DNA of 64,000 nt from NCBI RefSeq assembly GCF_001652265.1, contig NZ_LWBS01000439.1:147096-211095 (forward strand). The letters are read 5' to 3'. A program made the position numbers and the translations under genes. The notes under the pieces are model-generated. The model saw nothing but the letters and a program-made list of their open reading frames with translations. It had not been told where the DNA came from and ran no database searches. Numbering within the stretch: the stretch's first letter is position 1; each line of letters opens with the position of its first letter. This DNA is from Rhizobium leguminosarum. GTDB lineage: Bacteria; Pseudomonadota; Alphaproteobacteria; Rhizobiales; Rhizobiaceae. Of this stretch, positions 44,079-53,442 are shown piece after piece.

Positions 44079-44141
44079 ATGTTGACAAGGCCAATTTCGC
44101 TCCATAGGTTCCGCCCGCATCGGTGGCGTAGGGACCAAGCA

Positions 44142-46313
44142 ATGGCGCGTGTTTTTTTGAATGTTTCTAATAATGTAACGCGAATTTATAACGATAGCCT
44201 ATTTGTCGCGACAGCGATCCTCCTGATCGGTGTTGCAGCATCGCCGGCTTCAGCTCAGAGCGCATCGACAGATGGCAGCGCGACGACGCTGGAGCCGATC
44301 GTCATTCAAGGTGCATCCTCTGATAGCAAGACCGACTGGACGTCCGTTGCTGCCAAGAACAGTTCGGCCGCGACCAAGATCAACACGCCGCTCGTCGAGA
44401 CGCCGCGTTCGGTCTCGGTGACCACCGAGAAGGAAATCGAGCAGCGTGGCGCCCAGAGCATCATCGAGGCCGTGCGCTATTCGGCCGGCGTGACAACCGG
44501 ACCGAACGGGTTCGATCCGCGCTTCGACCAGATCTTCATTCGCGGCTTCAACGTTACGACGGTTGGCGACTACCGTGACAGCTTGCGTCAGCCCTATATC
44601 AATTACGGCATGTTCCGCACCGATCCCTATCAGCTGCAGCGCGTCGAGGTGATCAAGGGACCGGTATCCGTTCTCTACGGCTCCGGATCGCCGGGCGGTC
44701 TCGTCAACAAGATATCGAAGCTTCCGACCGAAGAGCCGATCCGCGAGGTGGGTGTTTCATACAGCACCAAGGATCGAGCTCAGGCGATGTTCGATTTCGG
44801 CGGGCCGATCAGCGAAGACAACGACGATTTCCTCTATCGCATCGTCGGCCTTGCGCGCCGCGGCGACACCAATTTCGATATTGCCGACGACCGCTATTTG
44901 CTGGCGCCGTCGTTTACCTGGAAGCCTGACGAGGGCACGACCTTCACGCTGTACGGTCTGGTGCAGGCCGACGAGACCGACTCTAATGTCGGCGCGATCA
45001 CGACCTCGGACGGGAGGATCCTCGACATTAGGGCGAGCGATCCCGACTATGACTACCAGAAGGTCAAGCAGCAGCAGGTCGGCTATCAGTTCGAGCACGA
45101 ATTCGACAATGGTCTGACGTTCCGGCAGAACCTGCGTTATTCGCATCTCGATCTCAGGGCTCGCTACCTCGGCGTTTTGAGTTGGACGGACACTGTTGCG
45201 CATCGGTACCCGAATTCGATCCGCGACGAGATGAATGTCTTCCAGGTCGACAACCAGCTCGAGGCGAAGTTCGATACCGGTCCGCTTGCCCACACGATGC
45301 TGTTCGGGCTCGACTTAACCAATCTGCAGTCGAGCTTTGGCTATGGCCTCGGAGCCGCCGATCCGGCATTCGACTTCGATATCGCCAACCCGACCTATGG
45401 AGTCTCGGGCGCTACGCCGGACTATAATTTCTTGGCTTCCGATGCCGATTTGCGGCAGGTCGGCATCTACGCCATGGACCAAATCGAGGTCGGAAACTGG
45501 CGTTTCAACCTCGGCGGCCGACAGACCTGGGTGAACCAGACGCGAGATGCGACCTTGCCCTCGGTCAGCTCGGAGGAGGTCGATAAGAATGCCTTCTCTG
45601 TACAGGCCGGCGCCCTTTACCTCTTCGACAACGGCATCGCGCCGTTCGTTTCCTACGCGACCTCCTTCGATCCAGTCACCAACCGATCGGCCACCAACAC
45701 AATTCTTCCGCCGACGAAGGGCGAGCAATACGAGCTCGGCGTGAAGTACCAGCCTCCCGGCTCCGACATCCTGCTATCGGCCGTTGCCTATCACATCGTC
45801 GAGCAGAATAAGCCGAGGCTTGCCGATCCACTAACCTTTGCCTACGACTCCCAGGGCGAGGTGACTGGAAAGGGTATCGAGCTTGAAGCCCGCGCGGCAA
45901 TCGCCGACGGTCTCGATATCATTGCGGCCTATACCTACAACGACTCCGAAGTGACCGGGGGCGACAACGTCGGAAATACTCCGGCCATCACCCCGACCCA
46001 TATTGCGAGCCTGTGGGCGAACTACACTTTCCAGGAAAGCAATCCCTTCAACGGTCTGTCGGTTGGCGCGGGCGTGCGCTACATCGGTGAGACCTGGACG
46101 GATGTGGCCAATACCTCGAAGAATCCTGCGACCTTCTATGTCGATGCATCCGCCTCCTATGATTTCGGCGCGGTCGACAAGAAATACGAGGGCCTGACGG
46201 CAGCCTTCGCCATCCGCAACATCGCCGATGAGCGCGAAACAGTTTGCGAAGAGGGATTTTGCTATCTCGGCCAGGGCCGCAACATGACCGGCACCCTGAA
46301 ATACCGGTGGTAA
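44142..46313 (+). CDS. TonB-dependent siderophore receptor (FhuA/FhuE/FpvA-like)
   Basis: A 723-residue outer-membrane receptor. It has a signal peptide ending ASPASAQS, a TonB box region (LEPIVIQG), a plug domain (INTPLVETPRSVSVTT, RGAQSIIEAVRYSAGV, IKGPVSVLYGSGSPGGLVNK) and a 22-strand barrel ending GQGRNMTGTLKYRW with terminal aromatic. The plug motifs indicate ferric hydroxamate-type siderophores. ATG 44142 is chosen because AGGGACC precedes it and it heads a proper signal sequence; the frame opens at 44079. A RirA-type box precedes it, and a decayed fhuF follows by 9 nt. Confidence 0.93.
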   Translation: MARVFLNVSNNVTRIYNDSLFVATAILLIGVAASPASAQSASTDGSATTLEPIVIQGASSDSKTDWTSVAAKNSSAATKINTPLVETPRSVSVTTEKEIEQRGAQSIIEAVRYSAGVTTGPNGFDPRFDQIFIRGFNVTTVGDYRDSLRQPYINYGMFRTDPYQLQRVEVIKGPVSVLYGSGSPGGLVNKISKLPTEEPIREVGVSYSTKDRAQAMFDFGGPISEDNDDFLYRIVGLARRGDTNFDIADDRYLLAPSFTWKPDEGTTFTLYGLVQADETDSNVGAITTSDGRILDIRASDPDYDYQKVKQQQVGYQFEHEFDNGLTFRQNLRYSHLDLRARYLGVLSWTDTVAHRYPNSIRDEMNVFQVDNQLEAKFDTGPLAHTMLFGLDLTNLQSSFGYGLGAADPAFDFDIANPTYGVSGATPDYNFLASDADLRQVGIYAMDQIEVGNWRFNLGGRQTWVNQTRDATLPSVSSEEVDKNAFSVQAGALYLFDNGIAPFVSYATSFDPVTNRSATNTILPPTKGEQYELGVKYQPPGSDILLSAVAYHIVEQNKPRLADPLTFAYDSQGEVTGKGIELEARAAIADGLDIIAAYTYNDSEVTGGDNVGNTPAITPTHIASLWANYTFQESNPFNGLSVGAGVRYIGETWTDVANTSKNPATFYVDASASYDFGAVDKKYEGLTAAFAIRNIADERETVCEEGFCYLGQGRNMTGTLKYRW

Positions 46314-46322
46314 GGCACGGCA

Positions 46323-47080
46323 ATGGAGACAAACGGGGGCGTTCCAGCGCCCGACCTAATCGCTGACCATCCTGTCGCCCACCAGGCCGTCGACCTCGAC
46401 AGTCTGGTGGGCGACGGCCCGTTCTCCTATTGCCGCGGCAAGCTGTTCGGTTCCCCGCCGCAGACGGGCATTGTCGTTTCCTGCAGAGATATTTGCGACC
46501 GGGCGATTTTCGACGAGATCATTGGCCGATATGCGCAAAGACTTCCGGGCAGCGACGGTCGCGCCCAGCGTCCACATGTTCGTGCACCGCATCGGGCTGC
46601 CGCTGGAGATCGACGGGCTTTCGCTCGTCTGCAACGAGCATACGGGTGAGCCGGAAGCATTCGTGATGTCCGGAAGGCCTGACCTTGCCACCGATCCAGC
46701 TGCTAAGCTTCACCGGCTGATGCGCGGCCACGCCGAGCCGGTGATCGCGGCGATCGCCGGCAATGCCGGCGTTGCTCCGAAGCTTCTCTGGAATAATGTT
46801 GCGGCACACCTCTCTGGATCCTCAAGGAGATCGCCCATCGTCACGAGCCCAGCCTCGTCAAAGGCGGTCTGGCACTGCTTGAAGGGCCCGCATGGCAGTG
46901 CGGCCGGCACAATCCGATGTTCGGCATGATCCGCATTGCGGGCAGCAGTGCGGCCTCGAGTTCGCTCGCCGAAAAGTCTGCTGCCTGCGCTACAATCTCC
47001 CGGGCGTGGCTGGCTGCGGCGAAGCCTGTCCGCTGCCGGACGGGCGCCATCAGCTCCTATCGGCCCGCCAAGTCTTGTAG
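46323..47080 (+). pseudogene. fhuF: Siderophore-iron reductase FhuF, multiply frameshifted
   Basis: FhuF-like pieces occur in order but in changing frames: METNGGVPAPDLIAD to GKLFGSPPQTG (frame of 46323), DFRAATVAPSVHMFVHRIGL and RPDLATDPAAKLHRLMRGHA (about 46500-46810, +1 frame), LWILKEIAHRHEP to HNPMFGMIR (about 46810-46950, first frame again), and RRKVCCLRYNLPGVAGCGEACP (to 47080, third frame). The last holds the CC-x10-C-x3-C type Fe-S ligand region of FhuF. At least three indels make it non-functional. It would have reduced iron released from the siderophore imported by the receptor upstream. Confidence 0.75.
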
Positions 47081-47682
47081 AGACTATGGATGGCAGTCGC
47101 CGATGACGAGAAGGACCGCTCCGATGGAGCGCGTTGGTCATGCCGACGCGCCAAGCGAAATCCCCCGTCGTCTCAAAGCGCGGTCTCTGCTGCCTCGACG
47201 TCGGCGAGCGGCTTTACCATGAACAGGCATGGATGGTCTTCGTGACTGCCAGAGCGCGATTTCAATGCCGGCAGGTTGGTTCTCACATTGCTGCATGGAC
47301 CTAGTATGTGTTCCGTGGACCGATTGGCAAGCCTGCAGGTGCTTGCCGATCTCGCAGACGGCAGGACTCGTTCTTCATGGCGAAGATGGCCAGATCGTGT
47401 TGATCTCAATGTCCAAAGCCGGGTCAATGTCGACCGATTCATTTCTTGTTATCGAGACCTGATGGCGCTGACATTTTCGCTCGCATGGCTGCTATTTCAT
47501 TGGATTTCCAGGAACTCTAAGTCGCATGGAATTTAATTGATCGCGGAAGTATGGATCTGCTCAGAAGATCTTTGGGATTTAGAGCGGGATCATTGTTTAG
47601 TTAATACTAAATTATTGAATCTGGTGCGAGATCTTGCGTCAGCCGGCACACCGGTCGTCCCATTACCTTCGAGGAGACCCGC
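47081..47682. other. Gene-free spacer before the chemoreceptor
   Basis: About 600 bases with no convincing coding frame; the last 120 bases are A/T-rich and probably hold the promoter of the chemoreceptor gene. Confidence 0.4.
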
Positions 47683-49557
47683 ATGAAACGCCCGAGTATC
47701 AAGCAAGCCCTGATCTTAAAGCTGTCGATCATCAGTCTGTTCATGATTGGCCTGTCCTATGTCTCGCTGAACACGATCTCGACACTTCGTGCCAATACTG
47801 AGCAGATCGGGACCTTCTGGATGCAGCGGCTGGTGACGGCTCGCGAGATCAAGGAAAACTTCCTCGACCTGAAATTGGTTTATGGCCAATACCTTCTCGT
47901 GGACACGGCGGAGCAAAAGAAGGCGGGACAGCAAGAGATCGACGCTGCTGGCGTTGATCTGGACACGGTTGTCGGCGAATACGAAAAAGGCGTCCGCACG
48001 GAGCGGGGGCGCCAACTGATCAATCAGATCAAGCCGGAACTCGCCAAATATCGCGCGCTGGCAGAACAAATGATCGCGTTTCAAAATGACGGGAAGACGC
48101 CTGAAGCAATCCGCCTCTTCAAGGAAAATATGGAACCGCAAGCCGAGCTGGTGAACAAGGCGGTGGCGGATCTGGTCGCTTTCATTCTCAACCAAGCCGA
48201 AGGCTTTGTGACCGCGAGCGGCGATTCCGCACAGTCCGCTTTCCTGCTGACGGCCGTCATCGCAGCGCTGGCGGTGCTTCTTGCCATAGCCGGCATCTTC
48301 TTTGCGATATCGGGGATAGCCAACCCAATCCGAAGCATCGCCTCCGCCATGAGGCGCTTGTCGGATGGAGATCTTGACAGTGATATTCCCTATGCCGGTC
48401 GCGCCGACGAAGTCGGTGAAATGGCCGGTGCGGTTGAAATCTTCCGTAACAACGCCCTCAACGTCGTCAGGCTGGAGAAGGAAGCCGCCGAATCCCGCAG
48501 CGAGAGCGAGGCGGCGCGCGCCGCAACGCAGCAGCGCGCCGAACGCGAGGCGGAACAATTGCGCTTCGCGACCACGACATTGGGCGGAGGCCTCCGGCGG
48601 CTTGCAGCAGGCGACATTTCCTTCCAGCTTTCGGAGCAGTTTGCGGCCGAATACGAAACCTTGCGCGAAGACTTCAACGCTTCGCTCCGTCAATTGGGCG
48701 CGACGATCGGCGCCGTGCTCCAGACGGTATACAGCATCGATAATGGTACCGGTGAGATTGCATCTGCCGCGCAGGATCTTTCCAAGCGTACCGAACAACA
48801 AGCCGCCTCTCTCGAGGAGACGGCCGCAGCCCTGGAAGAGATCACGTCGAATGTGACGATGGCGACCAAACGCACCGACGAGGCGCGCAATGTCGCCAAA
48901 GAAGCCGATATCAGTGCTCAGCGGTCGGCAACTGTCGTCTCGGAGGCGGAAGGGGCCATGCGACGCATCGAGGACAGTTCACAGCAGATTTCGAATATCA
49001 TTAGCGCAATTGATGAAATCGCCTTTCAGACAAACCTCTTGGCGCTGAATGCCGGCGTTGAGGCTGCCCGTGCGGGTGAGGCGGGCAAGGGTTTTGCAGT
49101 TGTCGCCCAGGAAGTCCGTGAGCTTGCCCAGCGTGCTGCTCAAGCGGCCAAGGAGATCAAAGGCTTTATTCAAAAGTCATCCACTGATGTGCAAAATGGC
49201 GTGAAACTGGTTCTCGAAACCGGAACCTCGCTGAAGTCAATCGGTGAGTACGTCGTGCAGATCAACCAGCTCATGGATGCGATTGCCACATCGGCGCGTG
49301 AGCAGTCGACTGGACTTGCCGAGATCAACACAGCCGTCAATCAAATGGACCAGGCGACCCAGCAAAATGCGGCGATGGTCGAGCAGTCGACGGCTGCCGT
49401 TGCCTCATTGTCCTCCGAGGCAAGCCGCCTGCGGGATCTGGTCAATCAATTTCAATTGGACGGCGACAAAAGCGCGGACGGGCAGCACAGCGTACGGGCC
49501 TTCGAAGGCAACAGGCCCATCCACTTGGTCGCTTCGCGGCGCGTGACGCAAAGATGA
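47683..49557 (+). CDS. Methyl-accepting chemotaxis protein
   Basis: A 624-residue transducer: membrane helix at about 10-30, a ~155-residue periplasmic helical domain (four-helix-bundle type, residues 35-190), second helix about 190-213, HAMP (IANPIRSIASAMRRLSDGDL), a second HAMP-like stretch (LGGGLRRLAAGDISFQL), then the signalling domain with the hairpin EIAFQTNLLALNAGVEAARAGE and methylation helices. No C-terminal pentapeptide for CheR docking is present (ends RRVTQR). The ligand is unknown. It is monocistronic. Confidence 0.94.
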   Translation: MKRPSIKQALILKLSIISLFMIGLSYVSLNTISTLRANTEQIGTFWMQRLVTAREIKENFLDLKLVYGQYLLVDTAEQKKAGQQEIDAAGVDLDTVVGEYEKGVRTERGRQLINQIKPELAKYRALAEQMIAFQNDGKTPEAIRLFKENMEPQAELVNKAVADLVAFILNQAEGFVTASGDSAQSAFLLTAVIAALAVLLAIAGIFFAISGIANPIRSIASAMRRLSDGDLDSDIPYAGRADEVGEMAGAVEIFRNNALNVVRLEKEAAESRSESEAARAATQQRAEREAEQLRFATTTLGGGLRRLAAGDISFQLSEQFAAEYETLREDFNASLRQLGATIGAVLQTVYSIDNGTGEIASAAQDLSKRTEQQAASLEETAAALEEITSNVTMATKRTDEARNVAKEADISAQRSATVVSEAEGAMRRIEDSSQQISNIISAIDEIAFQTNLLALNAGVEAARAGEAGKGFAVVAQEVRELAQRAAQAAKEIKGFIQKSSTDVQNGVKLVLETGTSLKSIGEYVVQINQLMDAIATSAREQSTGLAEINTAVNQMDQATQQNAAMVEQSTAAVASLSSEASRLRDLVNQFQLDGDKSADGQHSVRAFEGNRPIHLVASRRVTQR

Positions 49558-49617
49558 GGCACGACTGACGTCAGATCAAATACCGAAAGATATCGAACTG
49601 GCGCCCGGACGATCGTC

Positions 49618-49643
49618 GGTTCGATCCCTCCAAGGCGGTTGTC
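49618..49643 (+). repeat. Short dispersed repeat, copy D (diverged)
   Basis: The copy reads GGTTCGATCCCTCCAAGGCG, with the same layout as copies A and C (GGTTCGAT-Y-CC...CAAGGCG). It lies 60 nt after the chemoreceptor stop. Confidence 0.4.
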
Positions 49644-49753
49644 CCACATCACTCCTCGCAAGTCATCATGAGCGGCAGCGATATTCTCATATCCTGCCGC
49701 ATCCTGTAGGGTCGCGGTATCTGCGGACTTATGGGAAAATTTCAGAGCGATCG

Positions 49754-50143
49754 ATGAATAAGACTTTCAATCCAGCCTCGGTGCGCCGGCCTTTTGGAAA
49801 TTACAATCACGGCCTGCTGGTGCCGCCCGGCGCAGCGCTGCTCGTCACGTCGGGCCAGCTTGGTATCGATCTCGACGATACTGTTCCGAGCGACATCACT
49901 GCTCAGGCGGAACTCTGCTTCGAGGCAATCAAGGCGATCTTGCAGGAGGCAGAGATGAGTTTTGCCGACGTCATCCGCATTTCGGGCTTCGTCACCCGCC
50001 GCGAGGATTTCCCGGCCTATATGGCTGTACGGGATCGCTATACGCTCGATCCGAAGCCGGTTTCCACCTTGCTCGTCATCGGCGGCTTTACGCGCCCTGA
50101 GTTTCTCGTCGAGGTCGAGGTGACGGCTGCGAAAATCTTCTAA
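49754..50143 (+). CDS. ridA: RidA-family protein (YjgF/UK114)
   Basis: A 129-residue single-domain RidA-like protein: HGLLVPPGAALLVTSGQLGID, AQAELCFEAIKAILQEAEMSFADVIRISGFVTRREDFPAYMAVRD, STLLVIGGFTRPEFLVEVEVTA. RidA hydrolyses reactive enamine/imine intermediates; members encoded with catabolic clusters often act on pathway imines (e.g. RutC group). It converges with the flavodoxin-type gene by a 4-nt overlap. Whether the canonical Arg is retained (FTRPEF) is not certain. Confidence 0.9.
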   Translation: MNKTFNPASVRRPFGNYNHGLLVPPGAALLVTSGQLGIDLDDTVPSDITAQAELCFEAIKAILQEAEMSFADVIRISGFVTRREDFPAYMAVRDRYTLDPKPVSTLLVIGGFTRPEFLVEVEVTAAKIF

Positions 50144-50721
50144 AAGCGCTCCATCGCGTCTCCGACGCGGGCGAGGAATTTTGCCCGCGTCTCCGGCGTG
50201 CAATTGTTCATGTCGTAATGGGCGAGGAACGTCACCGGCCTCACCGGATTGATCTGCGCCCTCAGTACGCGCTTGACGATTTTCTTTGGCGGGTTGCCGG
50301 CGGCGAAGGCCCGGAAGGGCGTTGCGCCATAAGTCAGGACGGCTGCGAGCTTGCGGATGTGGCGCAGCCGCGATTCCACCTTGCCGTTGACCAGCTCGAA
50401 GGAAACGCCCGGCAGCCAGACTCGGTCGAAATATCCCTTCAGGATCGCCGGAAAGCCGAAGTTCCAGATCGGGGTGCAGATCACCAGCCCCTGGGCCGCC
50501 TTCAACCTTTCGACATGCGATTCCACCAGCTTCAGATTTTCCGGATAGTCGTGATAGACGAGCCGGTCGCGGCGCGAGAGCACCGGATCGAACTGCTCTT
50601 CATAGAGGTCGCAGCCATCCACTGTATGCCCGGCCTTCTCAAGGCTCTCGACGGTTTGCCGGTAAAGCGCCTTGCCGTAACTTTCCTCGACCGGGTGAGA
50701 GTGGAGGACGAGAACCCTCAT
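50140..50721 (-). CDS. NAD(P)H:quinone oxidoreductase, flavodoxin fold (KefF/MdaB-like)
   Basis: A 193-residue flavodoxin_2-fold protein starting MRVLVLHSHPVEESYGKALY with IWNFGFPAILKGYFDRVWLPG, the usual flavin-site motif of NQO1/KefF. It likely reduces quinones or flavins using NAD(P)H. ATG 50721 overlaps the stop of the FAD-oxidase gene by 4 nt; sequence extended further upstream lies inside that gene. It may supply reduced flavin or recycle electron acceptors for the oxidase. Confidence 0.88.
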   Translation of the reverse strand: MRVLVLHSHPVEESYGKALYRQTVESLEKAGHTVDGCDLYEEQFDPVLSRRDRLVYHDYPENLKLVESHVERLKAAQGLVICTPIWNFGFPAILKGYFDRVWLPGVSFELVNGKVESRLRHIRKLAAVLTYGATPFRAFAAGNPPKKIVKRVLRAQINPVRPVTFLAHYDMNNCTPETRAKFLARVGDAMERF

Positions 50722-52127
50722 GAGGCCTCCATCAGGGCCGCCAGGCCAGGGAAGAGATAGTTCTTGCCGGCGTTGAAATCGAAATCGGGATTGTCCCACG
50801 CGATCATCTTGCCGGGATTGAGCAGGCCCTTCGGATCGGTTTCCTGCTTGAAGGCCAGCTGCACCGCGTCGGTGCGCTTCATGCCGCCTTCTTCCAGCGT
50901 ATAGCGGTGCGGGTTGAAGATCGGGCATCCATTGTCCTGATGGATCTTGATGATCTCCTCCAGCCGCTCCTCGGTGGTGTAGCGCACCAACGGCAGGCCG
51001 GAGCACTGGATCTGGCCGTCGAATTTGATGAATTCGAGGTGACTCGGCACTTCGTCACCAAAGATTTCGACCATCTGCCGAACCTTGGCGACATGATCCG
51101 GCCCCGGATATTGCACCTGCAGATAGGTGAAGCTCGGGTCGACCTTGAGCGCACGCAATGTCGTGTGGTTCCAGGCAAGCTCGTAGGCATGCGGGATGCC
51201 GCGCATGCTTTCCACCTTGTCGGAGCGGAACATGACCTCGCCCTTCTGCGCCGCCGTGAAGGCAAGAAAGGCATCCATGGAGTGCGGCGCGATCATCAGC
51301 ACGACGATCGACTGGCCCTGACGGATGTACGGCTTGTGGCGGGTGAAATAGTCGTAAGGAATGGGAGCGGCGATCGGCGCGATCTCCTTGACGAGGATGC
51401 CGTTGCATTTCGCCAGTGCGTCGGAGAAGCGCACCGCTTCCATGAAGTCGTCATAGCCGACGAGCACATCGACCCAGTCATAGGCAGGTGCAAGCGGCAT
51501 CTCGATCTCGGTGATGATGCCGTTGGTGCCATAGGCGTGGCTCACCTTCTGGAGATCCCAGCCGGTGAGATCGAGGACGCGCGGCTCGGCCTCCATGGTG
51601 ACGACGCGCAGGCGCAGGATGTTGCCGAGGTCGCGCAAGCCGCCCCAGGTGATCGAGCCGACGCCGCCGGAACCGCCGGCGACGAAGCCGCCGACCGTCG
51701 CCGTCTGGGCGGTGGAGGGGTGGAAACGCAGCTCCTGGCCGGAATGGGCCTTGGTCTGCTTGTCGAGCTGGGCAAGCACGATGCCCGGTTCGCAGATGAC
51801 GCGGCCGGGATGGATCTCCTTGATCTTGTCCATGGCGGCAAGATTGAGAACGATGCCGCCGGAAAGCGGCATGGCCTGGCCGTAATTGCCAGTGCCGGCG
51901 CCGCGCGGCGTGACCGGTACGCCATGGGCATAGGCGACCTTCAGCGTCCGGATGACCTCTTCCTCGGTCTTCGGTGTGACGACGAGATCGGCCGTCACAT
52001 TGTCGAGCTGAGCTTTGAGTACAGGCGAATACCAGTAGAAATCCCGGCTCTTCTGGCGAACCAGCGCCGGATTATCCTCGACGGCGATGCCTTCGAGTTC
52101 CTTTTTTATCTTCTGATAATCGGCCAT
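50718..52127 (-). CDS. FAD-binding oxidoreductase (GlcD/vanillyl-alcohol oxidase family)
   Basis: A 469-residue FAD_binding_4 protein: PVTPRGAGTGNYGQAMPLSGGIVLNL (PP-loop of the VAO/PCMH fold), VGGFVAGGSGGVGSITWGG and C-terminal RTDAVQLAFKQETDPKGLLNPGKMI. ATG 52127 with GGAG upstream is preferred over 52157. It starts 2 nt after the amidohydrolase stop. It would dehydrogenate a 2-hydroxy acid or similar product of the cluster. Confidence 0.87.
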   Translation of the reverse strand: MADYQKIKKELEGIAVEDNPALVRQKSRDFYWYSPVLKAQLDNVTADLVVTPKTEEEVIRTLKVAYAHGVPVTPRGAGTGNYGQAMPLSGGIVLNLAAMDKIKEIHPGRVICEPGIVLAQLDKQTKAHSGQELRFHPSTAQTATVGGFVAGGSGGVGSITWGGLRDLGNILRLRVVTMEAEPRVLDLTGWDLQKVSHAYGTNGIITEIEMPLAPAYDWVDVLVGYDDFMEAVRFSDALAKCNGILVKEIAPIAAPIPYDYFTRHKPYIRQGQSIVVLMIAPHSMDAFLAFTAAQKGEVMFRSDKVESMRGIPHAYELAWNHTTLRALKVDPSFTYLQVQYPGPDHVAKVRQMVEIFGDEVPSHLEFIKFDGQIQCSGLPLVRYTTEERLEEIIKIHQDNGCPIFNPHRYTLEEGGMKRTDAVQLAFKQETDPKGLLNPGKMIAWDNPDFDFNAGKNYLFPGLAALMEAS

Positions 52128-52128
52128 G

Positions 52129-53442
52129 TCAGGCTCCAACGACGTTATCGAGTTCACGGTAATCCGGCAGGCTGCGGTCGATCACCTTGCCGCGGCGAAG
52201 CACGACGCGGTCAGACTGCGGACGGGACAGGAATTCACTCCAGCGCCGCGCGCTGAAGAGCACGAGATCGGCCGGATCGCCGGCGGCGATGCGGCCCTTG
52301 TCCGGCCGTCCGACGATGGCGGCGGGCGAGGTGGTGACGACACGGGCGGCAGTATCGAGCGGGTGATCGAGATGCAGAATCCGCACGGCCTCGCGGAAGA
52401 CCTCCACCGGATCGAGATCGCCATAGGCATAGAAGGGGTCGCGGGTATTATCGGATGCGACCGCGGTCGCGACACCGGCGGCGGCCAGTTCCTTGAACAG
52501 CGTGACGCCGCGCCAGCGCGGGGTGCGGCCGGGGTAGCGATCCTGCAGATACATGTTGCACATCGGCAGTGAAATGACCGCGATACCCGCCTTGGCGACC
52601 AACTCGACGGTGCGCGCGGCGGTGTCTTCGTCCTGGCGGGCGAGCGAGCAGCAATGGCCGGCGGTCACCTTACCCTCGAACCCGTTGCGCAGCACGGCCT
52701 CGGCGATTGCCTTCAGTGTTTCCGCGCCGCGATCATCCGTCTCGTCGACATGCAGATCGACATCCAGGCCCTGCTCTGCGGCAGTCCCGAAGAGTGTGTC
52801 GAGCTGCCAGACAAGCTCCGGCCCCATCCGGGTGACACCGCCAAGCAGGCCGCCGTTCTGTCGGATTGTTGTGACGAGATCGGTAAAGAAGGCGCCGTCT
52901 GCCATGGCATCCAGCGGGAAGAGGGCGACCGCCTGCAGCGCAATCCTGTCCTTCCAGGCATCCCGGATTTCGGCAAAAACCTCGAAGGATATGCGATGCT
53001 GGGGCGCAAGCGAATCCAGGTGCGTGCGGATCAGGCTGGTGCCATGGGCATAGGCGGAGCGGAGCGAGAATTCCATGCGCCGTTTGACGTCTGCGGCTGA
53101 CCAGTTGGCTTCCCGGTCGGCCCTGACGGCATCGAGCGCGCCCATGAAGCTGCCGTCGGGATTGGCCTGGCGCGGCCAGATATGGCCTTTGTCGAGATGG
53201 GTATGGATATCGGCAAAGCACGGCCAGACCATACCGTCCTTAAGATCGGTCCTGGCATAATCGGCGGGTGCGGCGCCGGCCGGCCGGATGGCGGCAATCA
53301 TGCCGTCGCTGATGACGATATCGACCGTGGCCAGCCCTTCCGTGACCGGCACGTCGACATGCTCGACGGTGACGGCGGGCACTGTCGCATTGCTCAGCAC
53401 GAAGCGGGCCGCATTCGGCGGGGATATGAAGGAATAGGTCAT
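52129..53442 (-). CDS. Cytosine-deaminase-like amidohydrolase
   Basis: A 437-residue metal-dependent hydrolase: metal motif ADIHTHLDKGHIWP, HVDETDDRGAETL (HxxE proton relay), TAGHCCSLA and ASDNTRDPFYAYG as in CodA. The amidohydrolase TIM barrel is thus complete, so deamination of a pyrimidine-like ring or an analogue (creatinine deaminases belong to this family) is expected. It lies between the transporter permease and the FAD-oxidase genes, overlapping the permease stop by 1 nt, so the importer should bring in its substrate. Confidence 0.9.
   Translation of the reverse strand: MTYSFISPPNAARFVLSNATVPAVTVEHVDVPVTEGLATVDIVISDGMIAAIRPAGAAPADYARTDLKDGMVWPCFADIHTHLDKGHIWPRQANPDGSFMGALDAVRADREANWSAADVKRRMEFSLRSAYAHGTSLIRTHLDSLAPQHRISFEVFAEIRDAWKDRIALQAVALFPLDAMADGAFFTDLVTTIRQNGGLLGGVTRMGPELVWQLDTLFGTAAEQGLDVDLHVDETDDRGAETLKAIAEAVLRNGFEGKVTAGHCCSLARQDEDTAARTVELVAKAGIAVISLPMCNMYLQDRYPGRTPRWRGVTLFKELAAAGVATAVASDNTRDPFYAYGDLDPVEVFREAVRILHLDHPLDTAARVVTTSPAAIVGRPDKGRIAAGDPADLVLFSARRWSEFLSRPQSDRVVLRRGKVIDRSLPDYRELDNVVGA

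Noticed and set aside
50907-52256. A plus-strand open frame of about 449 codons
   Set aside because: It is antisense to the FAD-oxidase gene 50718-52127, which has motif support.
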